A stretch of DNA of 64,000 nt from Planctomycetota bacterium (GCA_019912315.1 JAIOJA010000042.1:1-64000), one strand, 5' to 3'. Shown: positions 52,508-61,509, numbered from the stretch's first letter. Notes: a model not told the origin generated them from the sequence alone. Translations and numbers: made by a program.

Positions 52508-53907
52508 CAGTCGTCAAACCCTGCCTGGGGGTAACGCTTCGTCAGGTATTCTAGCGAGTAGAACTCCTTTTCCTGCTCCTTTGTCAGGAGCTTCTGTTCG
52601 CGTACCAGTTCCTTGATCGTTTTGCCACTGGCTACGCTTTCTTTGGCGACCTTGGCGGCGTTCATGTAGCCAATGACCGGGTTCAGCACCGTTGCCAGCG
52701 CCTGGCTGTGCTCAAAATACTTTTCGCAACGCTCGCGGTTCACTGTGGCGCCGGCGATGCTGTCTTCGGCGAACACCGGCAGAAAGTTGGCCAGCCAGTT
52801 CATGCTCCAGAGCGTCGTGGTTGCCATCACCGGCATCATCACGTTCAGGTCGAGCTGCCCGCCCATGGCGCACAGGTAGACCGTATGGTCGTTGCCCAGC
52901 ACCTGGTACAGCAACTGGTTCATGGCCTCTGGATTACTCGGGTTGATCTTGCCCGGCATGATGCTGCTGCCCGGCTGGATCGGCTTTAGACGAAACTCGT
53001 CGAGCCCCGTGGTTGGACCACAACTAAGCAGGCGAATGTCGTTAGTGATGCGCGTCAGCTCTACGGCCGCGACGCGGATCGCGCTGCTGAAGTTGTGAAA
53101 CCCCCAGCGTGAGTTGACCGCCTCGAACGGGTCCTCAGGCTCACGCAGGGGCAGTCCTGTGAATTCCTTCAGGTACGTGATCGCCTTTGCGCGATAGCCG
53201 TCGGCCGTGTTCAGTCCGCTGCCAATGGCGCTGCCGCCGAGGGCAAGCTCGTGCAAGGCACCTGCCGCGTGTTGCAAATTTTCGCGGACGTGACGAATGC
53301 AGTTGCGCCAGCTCATGAACTCCTGACCGAGCGTGATCGGCACGGCGTCCTGCAAGTGCGTGCGTCCGGACTTGATGACGTCCTTCCACTCTTTGCCCTT
53401 GGTTTCGCAGGCGTCCTGCACGGCTTTCAAGCCAGCGTCCAGGCGCGGGAGGGCCAGAAGGGCCGACAAATGCAGGTTCGTCGGGATCGTGTCGTTGGTG
53501 CTCTGGCCGTAGTTGACATGATCGTTGGGGCTGATTTTGACGCTCGAGTCGATCTGCATGCCACGGTTGGCCAGCACTTCGTTCATGTTCATGTGAACGC
53601 TGGTGCCGGCGCCGGCTTGGAATACGTCGACTACGAAATGCTCGTGATGTTTGCCGTCTAGAATCTCGTCAGCGGCGCTGGCGATGGCGGCGGCGATCTT
53701 CTTGTCCAGCACGCCGCAGTCGGCGTTGGCCAGGGCGCTCGCCTTCTTCTGGTAGGCGTAGGCGCGAATGAAATCCGGCATCGTCTGCCCGGTCATGCCG
53801 CTGACTGGGAAGTTGGCGACGGATCGGGCCGTGGAAGCGCCGTACAGGGCGTCCTTAGGGACCTGCATCTCGCCCATGGAGTCTTTTTCAATTCTGGTGT
53901 CGGTCAT
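52507..53907 (-). CDS. aspartate ammonia-lyase / fumarase class II family enzyme
   Basis: 466 residues. The superfamily signature GSSIMPGKINPSNPEA is near 315, with GRTHLQDAVPITLGQEF near 187 and TSVHMNMNEVLANR near 99. GGQLDLNVMMPVM resembles aspartases (GQLxLNxMxP) more than fumarases, whose segment is usually FELNVFKP. It probably converts aspartate to fumarate and ammonia; fumarate hydratase remains possible. The ATG at 53907 with GAGGA upstream is preferred to the ATG at 53937, whose ten extra residues are acidic and unlike the family. Confidence 0.85.
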   Translation of the reverse strand: MTDTRIEKDSMGEMQVPKDALYGASTARSVANFPVSGMTGQTMPDFIRAYAYQKKASALANADCGVLDKKIAAAIASAADEILDGKHHEHFVVDVFQAGAGTSVHMNMNEVLANRGMQIDSSVKISPNDHVNYGQSTNDTIPTNLHLSALLALPRLDAGLKAVQDACETKGKEWKDVIKSGRTHLQDAVPITLGQEFMSWRNCIRHVRENLQHAAGALHELALGGSAIGSGLNTADGYRAKAITYLKEFTGLPLREPEDPFEAVNSRWGFHNFSSAIRVAAVELTRITNDIRLLSCGPTTGLDEFRLKPIQPGSSIMPGKINPSNPEAMNQLLYQVLGNDHTVYLCAMGGQLDLNVMMPVMATTTLWSMNWLANFLPVFAEDSIAGATVNRERCEKYFEHSQALATVLNPVIGYMNAAKVAKESVASGKTIKELVREQKLLTKEQEKEFYSLEYLTKRYPQAGFDD

Positions 53908-54038
53908 GTCGTCCTCGCTTTCAATGAGATCGGACAATAGCCCCCAACGACCACATCATGCAAGCGCGCGCGTCCCCTCGTTGACATTCCGCCTTCAACC
54001 CGCTATTTCATGCGCTTTCAATTTCACGGAGTACCGGC

Positions 54039-54602
54039 GTGCTCAAGGCCACCGACCTTCGCAAAGGCAAGGTAATCAAGATCGACGGGAAGCTCGTGCG
54101 TATCACGGACTTCCAGCACATCACGCCCGGCAACTGGCGTGGCATCGTGCAGATCAAGTACAAGGACATCATCACGGGCACCGGCTCGCAGAAGCGCATT
54201 CGCCCGGAAGACAAGTTTGAAGATGTCTATCTGGATCAGCGCAAGATGCAGTACCTGTACAAGCAGGGCGATAAGTACGTGTTCATGGACATGGAGACGT
54301 ATGAACAGCCGGAACTTATCGAAGACGTGGTGGGAGACGCTTCAAACTACCTGAAGGAAAACGACGAGTGCACCATCCTGTTCTATGAAGGCAGCGTGGT
54401 CTCGCTGGAGTTGCCGCCGAACGTCACACTTACAATCGAATACACCGAGCCCGGCGTGAAGGGCGACACTGTCCAGAACGTTACCAAACCGGCCAAGCTG
54501 GAGACCGGTCTTGAAATCAAGGTGCCGAATCACATTAACATCGGTGACCGCGTGAAGGTGGACACCCGCACCGGCGATTTCGTAGAGCGTGACAACAGCT
54601 GA
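54039..54602 (+). CDS. efp: elongation factor P with non-lysine loop tip
   Basis: 187 residues from the GTG at 54039 with GGAG 7 bases upstream. EF-P rescues ribosomes stalled at polyproline stretches. The KOW-like N domain and two OB domains are complete, and the end GDRVKVDTRTGDFVERD is typical. The loop that enters the peptidyl transferase centre reads DFQHITPGNWRGIVQIK: Asn is at the position of the modified Lys of E. coli EF-P and there is an Arg two residues later. No EpmA/EarP-type modification enzyme is in the window. Confidence 0.95.
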   Translation: MLKATDLRKGKVIKIDGKLVRITDFQHITPGNWRGIVQIKYKDIITGTGSQKRIRPEDKFEDVYLDQRKMQYLYKQGDKYVFMDMETYEQPELIEDVVGDASNYLKENDECTILFYEGSVVSLELPPNVTLTIEYTEPGVKGDTVQNVTKPAKLETGLEIKVPNHINIGDRVKVDTRTGDFVERDNS

Positions 54603-54622
54603 TTCGCCAGTTCTTGAAACAC

Positions 54623-54651
54623 AGGGGCGGCGCGCGGCGCTGCCCCTTTTT
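54623..54651 (+). terminator. efp terminator
   Basis: AGGGGCGGCGC and GCGCTGCCCCT pair over 11 bases (one G-T pair) around a GCG loop and end in five T, 20 bases after the efp stop. Confidence 0.88.
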
Positions 54652-54722
54652 CGATATCTGGCCCGCGGCTGGAATCCGACGGTGGACCGGGGCGTTGCCT
54701 GGTGACCTGGCAGAATGAAAAC

Positions 54723-56072
54723 ATGCCCACAGCAGTAGACACAGACAAGTCCGCCCGCGTTCCTGCAAACGCACCCCGGAACGCCTTTCGGATTTCCAAA
54801 GGGGTCGAGTCCCGTACGTTCCGTCAGGCCGCATTCGCCAGCGCGGCGGAGGGGTTTACGCAGGGTCTCATGAGCCTCAGCGCCTACGTCGCCATTACTT
54901 CCATGGGCGCCCTGGAGGCCGGCTACGAGGCCGAAGTCGCCACACTGATCACCATGCTGCCGAGCGTCGCCATGTTGTTCGCCACGGCCTACGACACGGG
55001 GCCCGCGGTGCGCGGCAAGCGCGGGTATTTCCTGTTCGCGGCCGGCCTGGGGCGTCTTAGCTATCTGTTAGTACCGCTGTTGCTGCTGATCACGGGTGCC
55101 TACCAGTCGTTCGCGTTTGTCGCGTTGGTGGCGTTTTCGGCGCTGATCTGCGCGGGTGTTCCGCCCGCCCTGAACCAGCTATGGGGCGCGAACTACATCC
55201 CGGCCTCGCGCGGCAAACGGTTTGCCTGGAACAGCAGTCTCAGCATGTTGATGGTCATGACCGGGGCGTTCGTGGCCGGCATGGTGCTTGATGCCAAGCC
55301 CGTGTTTGGCGGCGTCGAGAACTACGTGGTGCTGTACCCCGCCGCGGCGGTGATGGGTGCGCTGGCGCTGCTGGGATTCTACAGCATTCGTATGCGATAT
55401 TCCGAGTCCCGCGCGGTACCGAAAGGGGTGCTGCGGCGGGTGAAGGATTCTTACGGTCGCGCGCTTGGGCTGTTGCGTAATGACCGGCACTTCCGCAGCT
55501 ATGAGGTGGGGTTCTTTTGCTACGGCATCGCCTTCATGATGCTGATGCCAACTGTGCCGGTACTGTTTGCGAACTATCTGCAATCGGACTACGGCCAGTT
55601 CTCAAGAGCCACAGTCGTGACGATGCAGTTGACGCTGATGATCATGGCGCCGGTGGTCGCGTGGCTGTCGTCAGGGCGGCGGGTCACTCTGGTAACCGCG
55701 GCCGGCTTTTCGTCGCTGGTAATGTTCCCCGTTATGCTGGCGCTGACGGCCTGGACCCGTGACATTGTGTTCGCCTATGCGGCGTTTGTGGTGTTCGGCG
55801 TTGCCATGAGCGGCGTTCACTTTGTCTGGAATCTCGGCGCGCTGGCATTTGCGAAACCGGGCAACGCGCTGATGTATACCAGCACGCATGCCGCGATGGT
55901 GGGGTTGCGTGCGCTGATTGGTTTTCCGCTCGGGTATGTGATGATGCGTCTGTTCCCGGATACGCTGCACCCGGTGTTCGGCACTGCGGCGGGGTTGCTG
56001 ATTGTCGCGACAACGATCGTGTTGCGTCTTGACCGCCGCATGGTGGCGCAGGGGCTTAATCCCACGGCATGA
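54723..56072 (+). CDS. major facilitator superfamily transporter
   Basis: 449 residues, about 12 predicted transmembrane helices, with a hydrophilic N-terminal tail of 30 residues. The loop between helices 6 and 7 contains RMRYSESRAVPKGVLRRVKD. No substrate-specific motif is visible. A GTG at 54702 is an alternative start, adding seven residues; neither has a strong ribosome binding site. It follows the efp terminator, so it has its own promoter or is weakly expressed. Confidence 0.82.
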   Translation: MPTAVDTDKSARVPANAPRNAFRISKGVESRTFRQAAFASAAEGFTQGLMSLSAYVAITSMGALEAGYEAEVATLITMLPSVAMLFATAYDTGPAVRGKRGYFLFAAGLGRLSYLLVPLLLLITGAYQSFAFVALVAFSALICAGVPPALNQLWGANYIPASRGKRFAWNSSLSMLMVMTGAFVAGMVLDAKPVFGGVENYVVLYPAAAVMGALALLGFYSIRMRYSESRAVPKGVLRRVKDSYGRALGLLRNDRHFRSYEVGFFCYGIAFMMLMPTVPVLFANYLQSDYGQFSRATVVTMQLTLMIMAPVVAWLSSGRRVTLVTAAGFSSLVMFPVMLALTAWTRDIVFAYAAFVVFGVAMSGVHFVWNLGALAFAKPGNALMYTSTHAAMVGLRALIGFPLGYVMMRLFPDTLHPVFGTAAGLLIVATTIVLRLDRRMVAQGLNPTA

Positions 56073-56113
56073 CTGCCGGCGCCGGTTTCCATGCTGTCGC
56101 GACGCAACAGCGA

Positions 56114-57025
56114 CTAACCGCCGTTGCCCTTTTCAGCCTGCTGCTTTTGCAGACGTTCCATGTAAAGCGCGCCCCAGGGGTCGCCTTCTTCGACATCGAA
56201 GTCGGTCCAGTCCGGGTGCGCCGTAGTCAACTTCTTCTGGTCCTTTTCCGACAACATGCGGGAAATGTCTTCCTTGTTGAGGGCCTTGATGTCGTTGATG
56301 GCTTCCATGTAGCTGCGCCCGTTGATATCGCCGGGAATCTTCTTCGAGCCGAGCTCCAGAAACAGGGCGTGGATGTCCGTCTCCTTGGCCTCGCCGTTCT
56401 GCACCTTGATGAACCCGTCAATCAGCTCTTCGGCGAACACGCGTCCGTCCTCCGTGGGGACTTCCAGCGTTTCGAGAATCTGCGTTTTCGCGTCGATAAT
56501 GTACTGCTTCAGCTGCTCTTTTTCGGCATCGCTGATTTCAAGGCGATCCATTGCCTGTGCCAGGTCCTTTGTGGGAGCGTTCGCGGCCTGCTGCTTGGCC
56601 AACGCTTCTGCCAGCGCGTCCTTGTCAATGGCACCAGCGCCCGCCTTGGCCGCCTCCGCGCGGGCGGCTTCGACAGCCTCGTCGCGGACGCCGTCGATCT
56701 TCTTGCCCAGTGCGTCCACTTTGGCGGAAAGGTCCGGTTTCTCTTCGACGCCCGCGATTCGCCCCTCAAGGTCCTTGATCTGCTCGGCTACGGGTTTGGC
56801 CGGCGTGCCCTCGGCGTCCAGAGCGCCCAACCTGGCCTTCAGGTCGTCGATTTCAGCGCGCATGGTGTCGCGATCGCTGGCCCACTTGTTGTTGGCTTCG
56901 TCGAAGCGGTTCTGCTGCGCCACCAGGTCCGAGCGCAGCTTGTCGACTTCCTGTGAGTTGTCCTGGCAGCCGGCCAGCAGGGCCGCGCCAATTACAAGTC
57001 CGCCCATCAGGCTAAGGGTCTTCAT
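56114..57025 (-). CDS. coiled-coil lipoprotein
   Basis: 303 residues from the ATG at 57025 (GGAG 8 bases upstream). The signal LMGGLVIGAALLAGC ends in a lipobox. A long helical coiled coil (about 28-150, heptads such as VDKLRSDLVAQQNRFDEANN) resembles Lpp/SlyB-spacer and myosin-like periplasmic spacers. The C-terminal part is a helical domain with KTQILETLEVPTEDGRVF and a loop with EDQKKLTTAHPDWTDFD. The function is unknown. It is followed 72 bases upstream in transcription order by the cyclophilin lipoprotein gene. Confidence 0.75.
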   Translation of the reverse strand: MKTLSLMGGLVIGAALLAGCQDNSQEVDKLRSDLVAQQNRFDEANNKWASDRDTMRAEIDDLKARLGALDAEGTPAKPVAEQIKDLEGRIAGVEEKPDLSAKVDALGKKIDGVRDEAVEAARAEAAKAGAGAIDKDALAEALAKQQAANAPTKDLAQAMDRLEISDAEKEQLKQYIIDAKTQILETLEVPTEDGRVFAEELIDGFIKVQNGEAKETDIHALFLELGSKKIPGDINGRSYMEAINDIKALNKEDISRMLSEKDQKKLTTAHPDWTDFDVEEGDPWGALYMERLQKQQAEKGNGG

Positions 57026-57097
57026 GGTTTCTCCATCAGGTAGTGCGATATGGATAGTGCAGTCTGTGCCATGATTATCACTCGGTGACACGGAATT

Positions 57098-59092
57098 TCA
57101 TTCCGGGATAACTTCCGGCACGTATTCGTGATCACGCAGGTTGTCGGCACGGACCGAGACAATCTTGTCGCCTGCGCGCAGTGAATCCGCAACTTCCATG
57201 CCCTCAATGACGCGCCCGACAACCAGGTAGTTGTTGTCGCTGAGTGTCACGACGCTGGGCGCGTTTGAGACGCAGATGTAAAACTGGCTGCCCTGGCTAT
57301 CGAGGATCTGGGAGCGCGCCATGGCGAACGTGCCACGGAAATGCCGCCGCTTGTTGACCTCGAACTTGGTGCGATAGCCAGGCCCGCCGCCGCCGTCACC
57401 GTTCGGACAGCCGCCTTGCGCCACGAAGTTAGGCTCGATGCGATGGAAATTCAGCCCGTCCCAGAACTTCTTTTGCGCAAGGCTGATCAGGGACGCCGTG
57501 GTGTTCGGTGCGTCGTCTTCAAACAACTCCACGACGATAGTACCCTTGGCTGTTTCTATGGTCAGGCGCGGATTCATCTTGCCGGCGTCCGCTTCGCGCA
57601 GCTTCGACTCGTCTTTCCATTGTTCCGCGGCTGCCCGCTGGATAGTTGCCAGACGCTGGATCTGCTGCGTGGTCTCGCCGTTCAGATACTTGTGCTCTCG
57701 CTCCATGATTTCGTCGTACTTGGCAACGGCGGCTGCGGAGTCCCCGCGGCGCATGGCGAGTTCGGCCTGCTGCATTTTGAACTGGATGCGAAACGGGTCG
57801 TCCTTCAGCATCTCCGGGTGCTGCTCGATGAACTTAAGTTGCGCTTCGGCTTCGTCGGTGAAACCCCAGGTGACGCACAGTCTGGCCCATTCCAGACGCA
57901 TGTGCGCGTCGGTTAATGCGCGTCCGGTACACAACTCGGATGCAAACACCTTGTCGGCGTGCGCCTTGGCCTCCGGGTAGCAATCCGCGACCAGCAGCTC
58001 TTTTTCGAGTTCAATGTGAGCGCTGGATTGCCCCGGGGCGGCGTCAACGTAGGCGCGCTGGAATTCGAAGTAGTCCTTGTCGATGCCCTCAAACCCGTTG
58101 CGCATGGCGATGTAGGAAACCTTGGCGCGCAGATTCAGTGCCCACAGTGCCGTCGGATCCTCCTCAATGGCCGTTGCCAGGCGATCCATGACGCCCTTGT
58201 GTTCCTGCAGCATGGCCAGCGCGTCGATGCTCTTCAAATGCGCGAAAGTGTCTTTTTCGCGCTGCTCGATGCGATCTTTCGGGTTTTCGTCAAGCGCCTC
58301 CAGCACCGGCAGTTCACTGACCTTGAACTGGATCATGCGATCGGGCGTCTTGCCCGGGTTAAAGCGGTCAAGCCCGGCGGGCAGTACCTCCGAGGCGGCT
58401 TCGTTGCCGAGAATCACGCCGGCCAGCCACGTGTCGGCCGACGACCCCGGCGTGTTGCCCGGCAAAAGCACATAGCGCAGGTCCACCCACATGACGGCCG
58501 TCCAGCGATCCCAATAGGCCACGTCGCCTTCGCCAACGAAGGACTGGTTGTTCATGACGCTGGGCGGACTGTCGGCATCGGCGCTGTAGGAAGCTTCAAG
58601 GCGATAGGTGTTGAGGCGTCCCTGCCCGCTGGGATACCACAGAGGCGACGGATAATAGAACAGGTGACGGCCGTTCAGCCCGTCCACACTCAGCACCAAG
58701 TCCACGCTGCTGCCGCGACTGCGCTGACCGTCACCGGCGCTGTAGGGCAGGCGTACATCCACTTCGACGCGCAGCATCTCGTTCTGGCGCGAGAAGACGA
58801 CCGAGCCCTCCCCGCGTTCAAAGTTCATGGTGAAGACCAGGCCCTGATCCTCAAGTTCGCCCGTTGGCACGTCACCGAGTTCAACAGGCTCATCCGGCTT
58901 GTCCGGTTGATCAGGCTTGTCAGGCTGCATGGGTTTGTCTGGTACGTTGGGTGCCTGATTGGTTGCCGGCGTGTTGGCGGTCGAGGGCTGGTTGCGGGCA
59001 GGCTGTGTGTTGCCGTTGCCGCAGGCGCCCCAGGTGATAGCGCCAAACGTGATCGCGGCCAGCAGCACGCCCGTAGCAATGCGTTTGCTCAC
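57098..59092 (-). CDS. exported lipoprotein-like protein with C-terminal cyclophilin domain
   Basis: 664 residues. The N-terminus has a signal peptide ending in ITWGAC, a near-lipobox with Trp at -3, so lipidation is uncertain. A Pro/Asp/Lys linker with DKPDQPDKPDEP follows. A middle strand-rich domain (about 75-250, DVAYWDRWTAVMWVDLRYV) gives way to a helical TPR-like region (about 280-500). The C-terminal cyclophilin peptidyl-prolyl isomerase domain (about 505-655) shows GLNFHRIEPNFVAQGGCPNG and FRGTFAMARS. It would assist folding in the periplasm. The combination of scaffold and isomerase is uncommon. Confidence 0.85.
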   Translation of the reverse strand: MSKRIATGVLLAAITFGAITWGACGNGNTQPARNQPSTANTPATNQAPNVPDKPMQPDKPDQPDKPDEPVELGDVPTGELEDQGLVFTMNFERGEGSVVFSRQNEMLRVEVDVRLPYSAGDGQRSRGSSVDLVLSVDGLNGRHLFYYPSPLWYPSGQGRLNTYRLEASYSADADSPPSVMNNQSFVGEGDVAYWDRWTAVMWVDLRYVLLPGNTPGSSADTWLAGVILGNEAASEVLPAGLDRFNPGKTPDRMIQFKVSELPVLEALDENPKDRIEQREKDTFAHLKSIDALAMLQEHKGVMDRLATAIEEDPTALWALNLRAKVSYIAMRNGFEGIDKDYFEFQRAYVDAAPGQSSAHIELEKELLVADCYPEAKAHADKVFASELCTGRALTDAHMRLEWARLCVTWGFTDEAEAQLKFIEQHPEMLKDDPFRIQFKMQQAELAMRRGDSAAAVAKYDEIMEREHKYLNGETTQQIQRLATIQRAAAEQWKDESKLREADAGKMNPRLTIETAKGTIVVELFEDDAPNTTASLISLAQKKFWDGLNFHRIEPNFVAQGGCPNGDGGGGPGYRTKFEVNKRRHFRGTFAMARSQILDSQGSQFYICVSNAPSVVTLSDNNYLVVGRVIEGMEVADSLRAGDKIVSVRADNLRDHEYVPEVIPE

Positions 59093-59276
59093 TTGTCCTT
59101 CCTCCGTAATCCTCGCCTACACACTAGCACGACCCTGCCGCCGCGTAACCCTTACGACGGTGGGGACTTGCTTCCGGGATGATTTATCGCTACTTTTCCG
59201 CCAACTTTACTCGGTCGCGGTTGCCGGTGCGGAGAGAGTGTATTTCCTCGCGTTGGACGCCAGACGGAGCACCAAC

Positions 59277-59729
59277 ATGGATATCGAAGAGATTCATCGA
59301 CTCATTGAGTTGATGAACGAGAACGAGTTATTGGAACTCGAGCTCGTTGAAGACAGCAAAAAAATCCGGCTCAAGAAAAAGTACGACGGCGGGCCCAAGG
59401 TCATCGCCGCGCCAATGGCGGCGCAACCAATCCAGCAGCCCATTGCCGCAAGCGCGGCACCGGCGGCGACACCTGCCGCGTCGGCGGGAACCGTCGAGAT
59501 CAAAAGCCCGATGGTCGGCACGTTCTATCGTTCCAGCAGCCCGGAATCGCCACCCTACGTTGAAGAGGGCGATCAGGTGACCGCGGAGACCGGGGTCTGC
59601 ATCCTGGAGGCGATGAAAGTCTTCAACGAGATCAAGGCTGAAATGGAAGGCACGATCGTCAGCATTCTCGTGGAGAACGGGCAAACCGTCGAATACGGGC
59701 AGCCGATGTTCCTTGTGAAACCGAACTAG
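59277..59729 (+). CDS. accB: acetyl-CoA carboxylase biotin carboxyl carrier protein
   Basis: 150 residues from the ATG at 59277 with GGAG 7 bases upstream. The N-terminal helix pair (IEEIHRLIELMNENELLELE) is followed by an Ala/Pro linker (about 45-75), the biotinyl domain and CILEAMKVFNEIKAEM near 115, whose Lys is biotinylated. It carries carboxybiotin to AccAD to make malonyl-CoA. The gap to accC holds only repeat element D. Confidence 0.95.
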   Translation: MDIEEIHRLIELMNENELLELELVEDSKKIRLKKKYDGGPKVIAAPMAAQPIQQPIAASAAPAATPAASAGTVEIKSPMVGTFYRSSSPESPPYVEEGDQVTAETGVCILEAMKVFNEIKAEMEGTIVSILVENGQTVEYGQPMFLVKPN

Positions 59730-59736
59730 CGAAGGG

Positions 59737-59805
59737 CGTTCCGGGTGTCGAGTTCCGTGTTGAACGGCAGTTGACACGGAACACGGAACACGGAACACGG
59801 AACCC
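59737..59805. mobile_element. solo inverted heptamer-array hairpin (element D) between accB and accC
   Basis: The right arm (59771-59805) is a regular array of ACACGGA (three full units and a partial one). The left arm (59737-59764) is a degenerate inverted array (GCGTTCC, GGGTGTC, GAGTTCC, GTGTTGA). Arms meet around an ACGGCAG centre. It begins 8 bases after the accB stop. The last unit, CGGAACCCA, lies immediately before the accC ATG and provides its only ribosome binding site-like sequence. Confidence 0.65.
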
Positions 59806-59806
59806 A

Positions 59807-61153
59807 ATGTTTTCAAAGATTCTGATTGCCAATCGGGGCGAAATCGCCCTGCGCATCATTCGCGCCTGCCGCGAGATGGGTATCAAATCCGTTTGTGTGT
59901 TCAGCGAGGCTGATCGTGGCGGCCCGTGGCTCGATGTGGCCGACGAAGCCTACTGCATAGGCCCCGCGCCTAGCGTAAAGAGCTATCTGGATATCAGCCG
60001 CATTATGGCCACGGCCGAAATCAGTGACGTGGACGCGATTCATCCGGGCTACGGCTTTCTGGCCGAGAACGCGCACTTTGCGGAGGTGTGTGAGTCCAGC
60101 GGCATTACGTTCATCGGGCCCTCGCCCCACGCGATTCGCCTGCTTGGCAACAAGGCAAGTGCGCGCGCCTTGGCCGTAAAGTCCAAAGTGCCCCTGTTAC
60201 CCGGTACCAAAGAACTGGTTGAGGACGACAAGGAAGCCATCGAAATTGCCAACGACATTGGCTATCCGGTGATCGTGAAGGCGGCGGCCGGCGGCGGTGG
60301 GCGTGGAATGCGCGTCGCACACAACGAGATCGCACTGGTCAACGGCTTTCTGCAGGCCAAGAACGAGGCCGCGACGGCCTTCAAGGACGACGGCGTCTAC
60401 ATTGAAAAGTACCTTGAGCGCCCGCGTCACGTGGAAATCCAGATCATCAGCGACAGCCACGGCAACTACGTCTATTGCGGCGAGCGCGATTGCAGCTTGC
60501 AGCGGCGTCACCAGAAGCTGGTCGAGGAAGCACCAAGCCCGGTCATGACCCCGGAGCTGCGCGAGAAGATGGGCGAGACGGCCGTGCGACTTTGCAAAGC
60601 GGCTGACTACGTAACGGCGGGCACGGTGGAGTTTCTTCTCGATAAGAACGACAACTTCTACTTCATGGAAGTGAACACGCGCATCCAGGTTGAGCATCCG
60701 GTAAGCGAGCTGGTCACGCGCACGGACCTGATCCGCGCGCAGATCATGGCCGCCGCCGGTGAGAAACTTCCGTTCACCCAGGACGATGTTGAGGTGCGCG
60801 GTCACGCGATCGAGGTGCGCATCAACGCCGAAGACCCGGACAACGGCTTCCGCCCCAGCCCCGGCAAGATCACCGACCTTGTGATACCAGGCGGCCCGGG
60901 CGTACGCTGGGACAGCCACATTAAGGTTGGCTACTCGATTCCGCCCAACTACGACAGCATGGTGGCCAAGCTGTTGGTGTTCGCCGATGACCGCCCGAAG
61001 GCCATCGCGCGCATGAGGCGCGCCCTGGGCGAGCTGAAAATTGAAGGCATCAAGACCACCGCGCCACTGCATCAGCGCATCATGAACGACGCCCAGTTCA
61101 TCAAGGGTGACGTGGACACCGGCTACATCGAGAACGTACTGCTGGCCAAGTAG
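59807..61153 (+). CDS. accC: acetyl-CoA carboxylase biotin carboxylase
   Basis: 448 residues. It carboxylates the biotin of AccB using ATP and bicarbonate. Motifs are FSKILIANRGEIALRIIRAC at the start, HPGYGFLAENAHFAEV near 78, KAAAGGGGRGMR near 159, ERDCSLQRRHQKLVEE near 230 and FMEVNTRIQVEHPVSELV near 288. The length matches E. coli AccC (449). It is a paralogue of the propionyl-type gene at 38384. Confidence 0.96.
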   Translation: MFSKILIANRGEIALRIIRACREMGIKSVCVFSEADRGGPWLDVADEAYCIGPAPSVKSYLDISRIMATAEISDVDAIHPGYGFLAENAHFAEVCESSGITFIGPSPHAIRLLGNKASARALAVKSKVPLLPGTKELVEDDKEAIEIANDIGYPVIVKAAAGGGGRGMRVAHNEIALVNGFLQAKNEAATAFKDDGVYIEKYLERPRHVEIQIISDSHGNYVYCGERDCSLQRRHQKLVEEAPSPVMTPELREKMGETAVRLCKAADYVTAGTVEFLLDKNDNFYFMEVNTRIQVEHPVSELVTRTDLIRAQIMAAAGEKLPFTQDDVEVRGHAIEVRINAEDPDNGFRPSPGKITDLVIPGGPGVRWDSHIKVGYSIPPNYDSMVAKLLVFADDRPKAIARMRRALGELKIEGIKTTAPLHQRIMNDAQFIKGDVDTGYIENVLLAK

Positions 61154-61254
61154 CGCTGCCGGGGCTTCGTGAAATTCCCGAACCCGCCCCCGGAATAACG
61201 GGGCGTACCCGGCTGTTGCATCAGTGGCAGGCGGCGCGATTCGGGAGGTGCCCC

Positions 61255-61434
61255 ATGTTCTTCTTCGACTTTGCTTTTGTGATGATTCTCGGCGCGGGTG
61301 CATTCGCACTGATCGTTGGGATGATTGCCCTGGTGACGGGGGTTATCAGGCGCGAGCGTTCCGTCCTCGTCGACGGCGATTGCCGCGATCGCGTGCTGAT
61401 CGTGCACGGCGAGGGATCCAGGAACTGCAACTGA
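61255..61434 (+). CDS. small membrane protein
   Basis: 59 residues from the ATG at 61255, supported by GGGAGG 7 bases upstream. The N-terminal half is hydrophobic (DFAFVMILGAGAFALIVGMI, one helix, about 4-35) and the C-terminal half is charged and polar, with DGDCRDRVLIVHGEG and a final NCN. The family is unknown. Confidence 0.6.
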   Translation: MFFFDFAFVMILGAGAFALIVGMIALVTGVIRRERSVLVDGDCRDRVLIVHGEGSRNCN

Positions 61435-61478
61435 CGAATCACTGTTGGATGTCGGCGGTCGCGCGATACGCCGATTCC

Positions 61479-61503
61479 GGGGCGGGCTGTGTCAGCCCGC
61501 CCC
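61479..61503. terminator. hairpin between convergent small membrane protein and radical SAM genes
   Basis: GGGGCGGGCT and AGCCCGCCCC form a perfect 10-bp stem around GTGTC. It lies between the two convergent stop codons. There is no T tract on either side, so it may act as a pause or a Rho-assisted terminator for both. Confidence 0.5.
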
Positions 61504-61509
61504 GCATGT

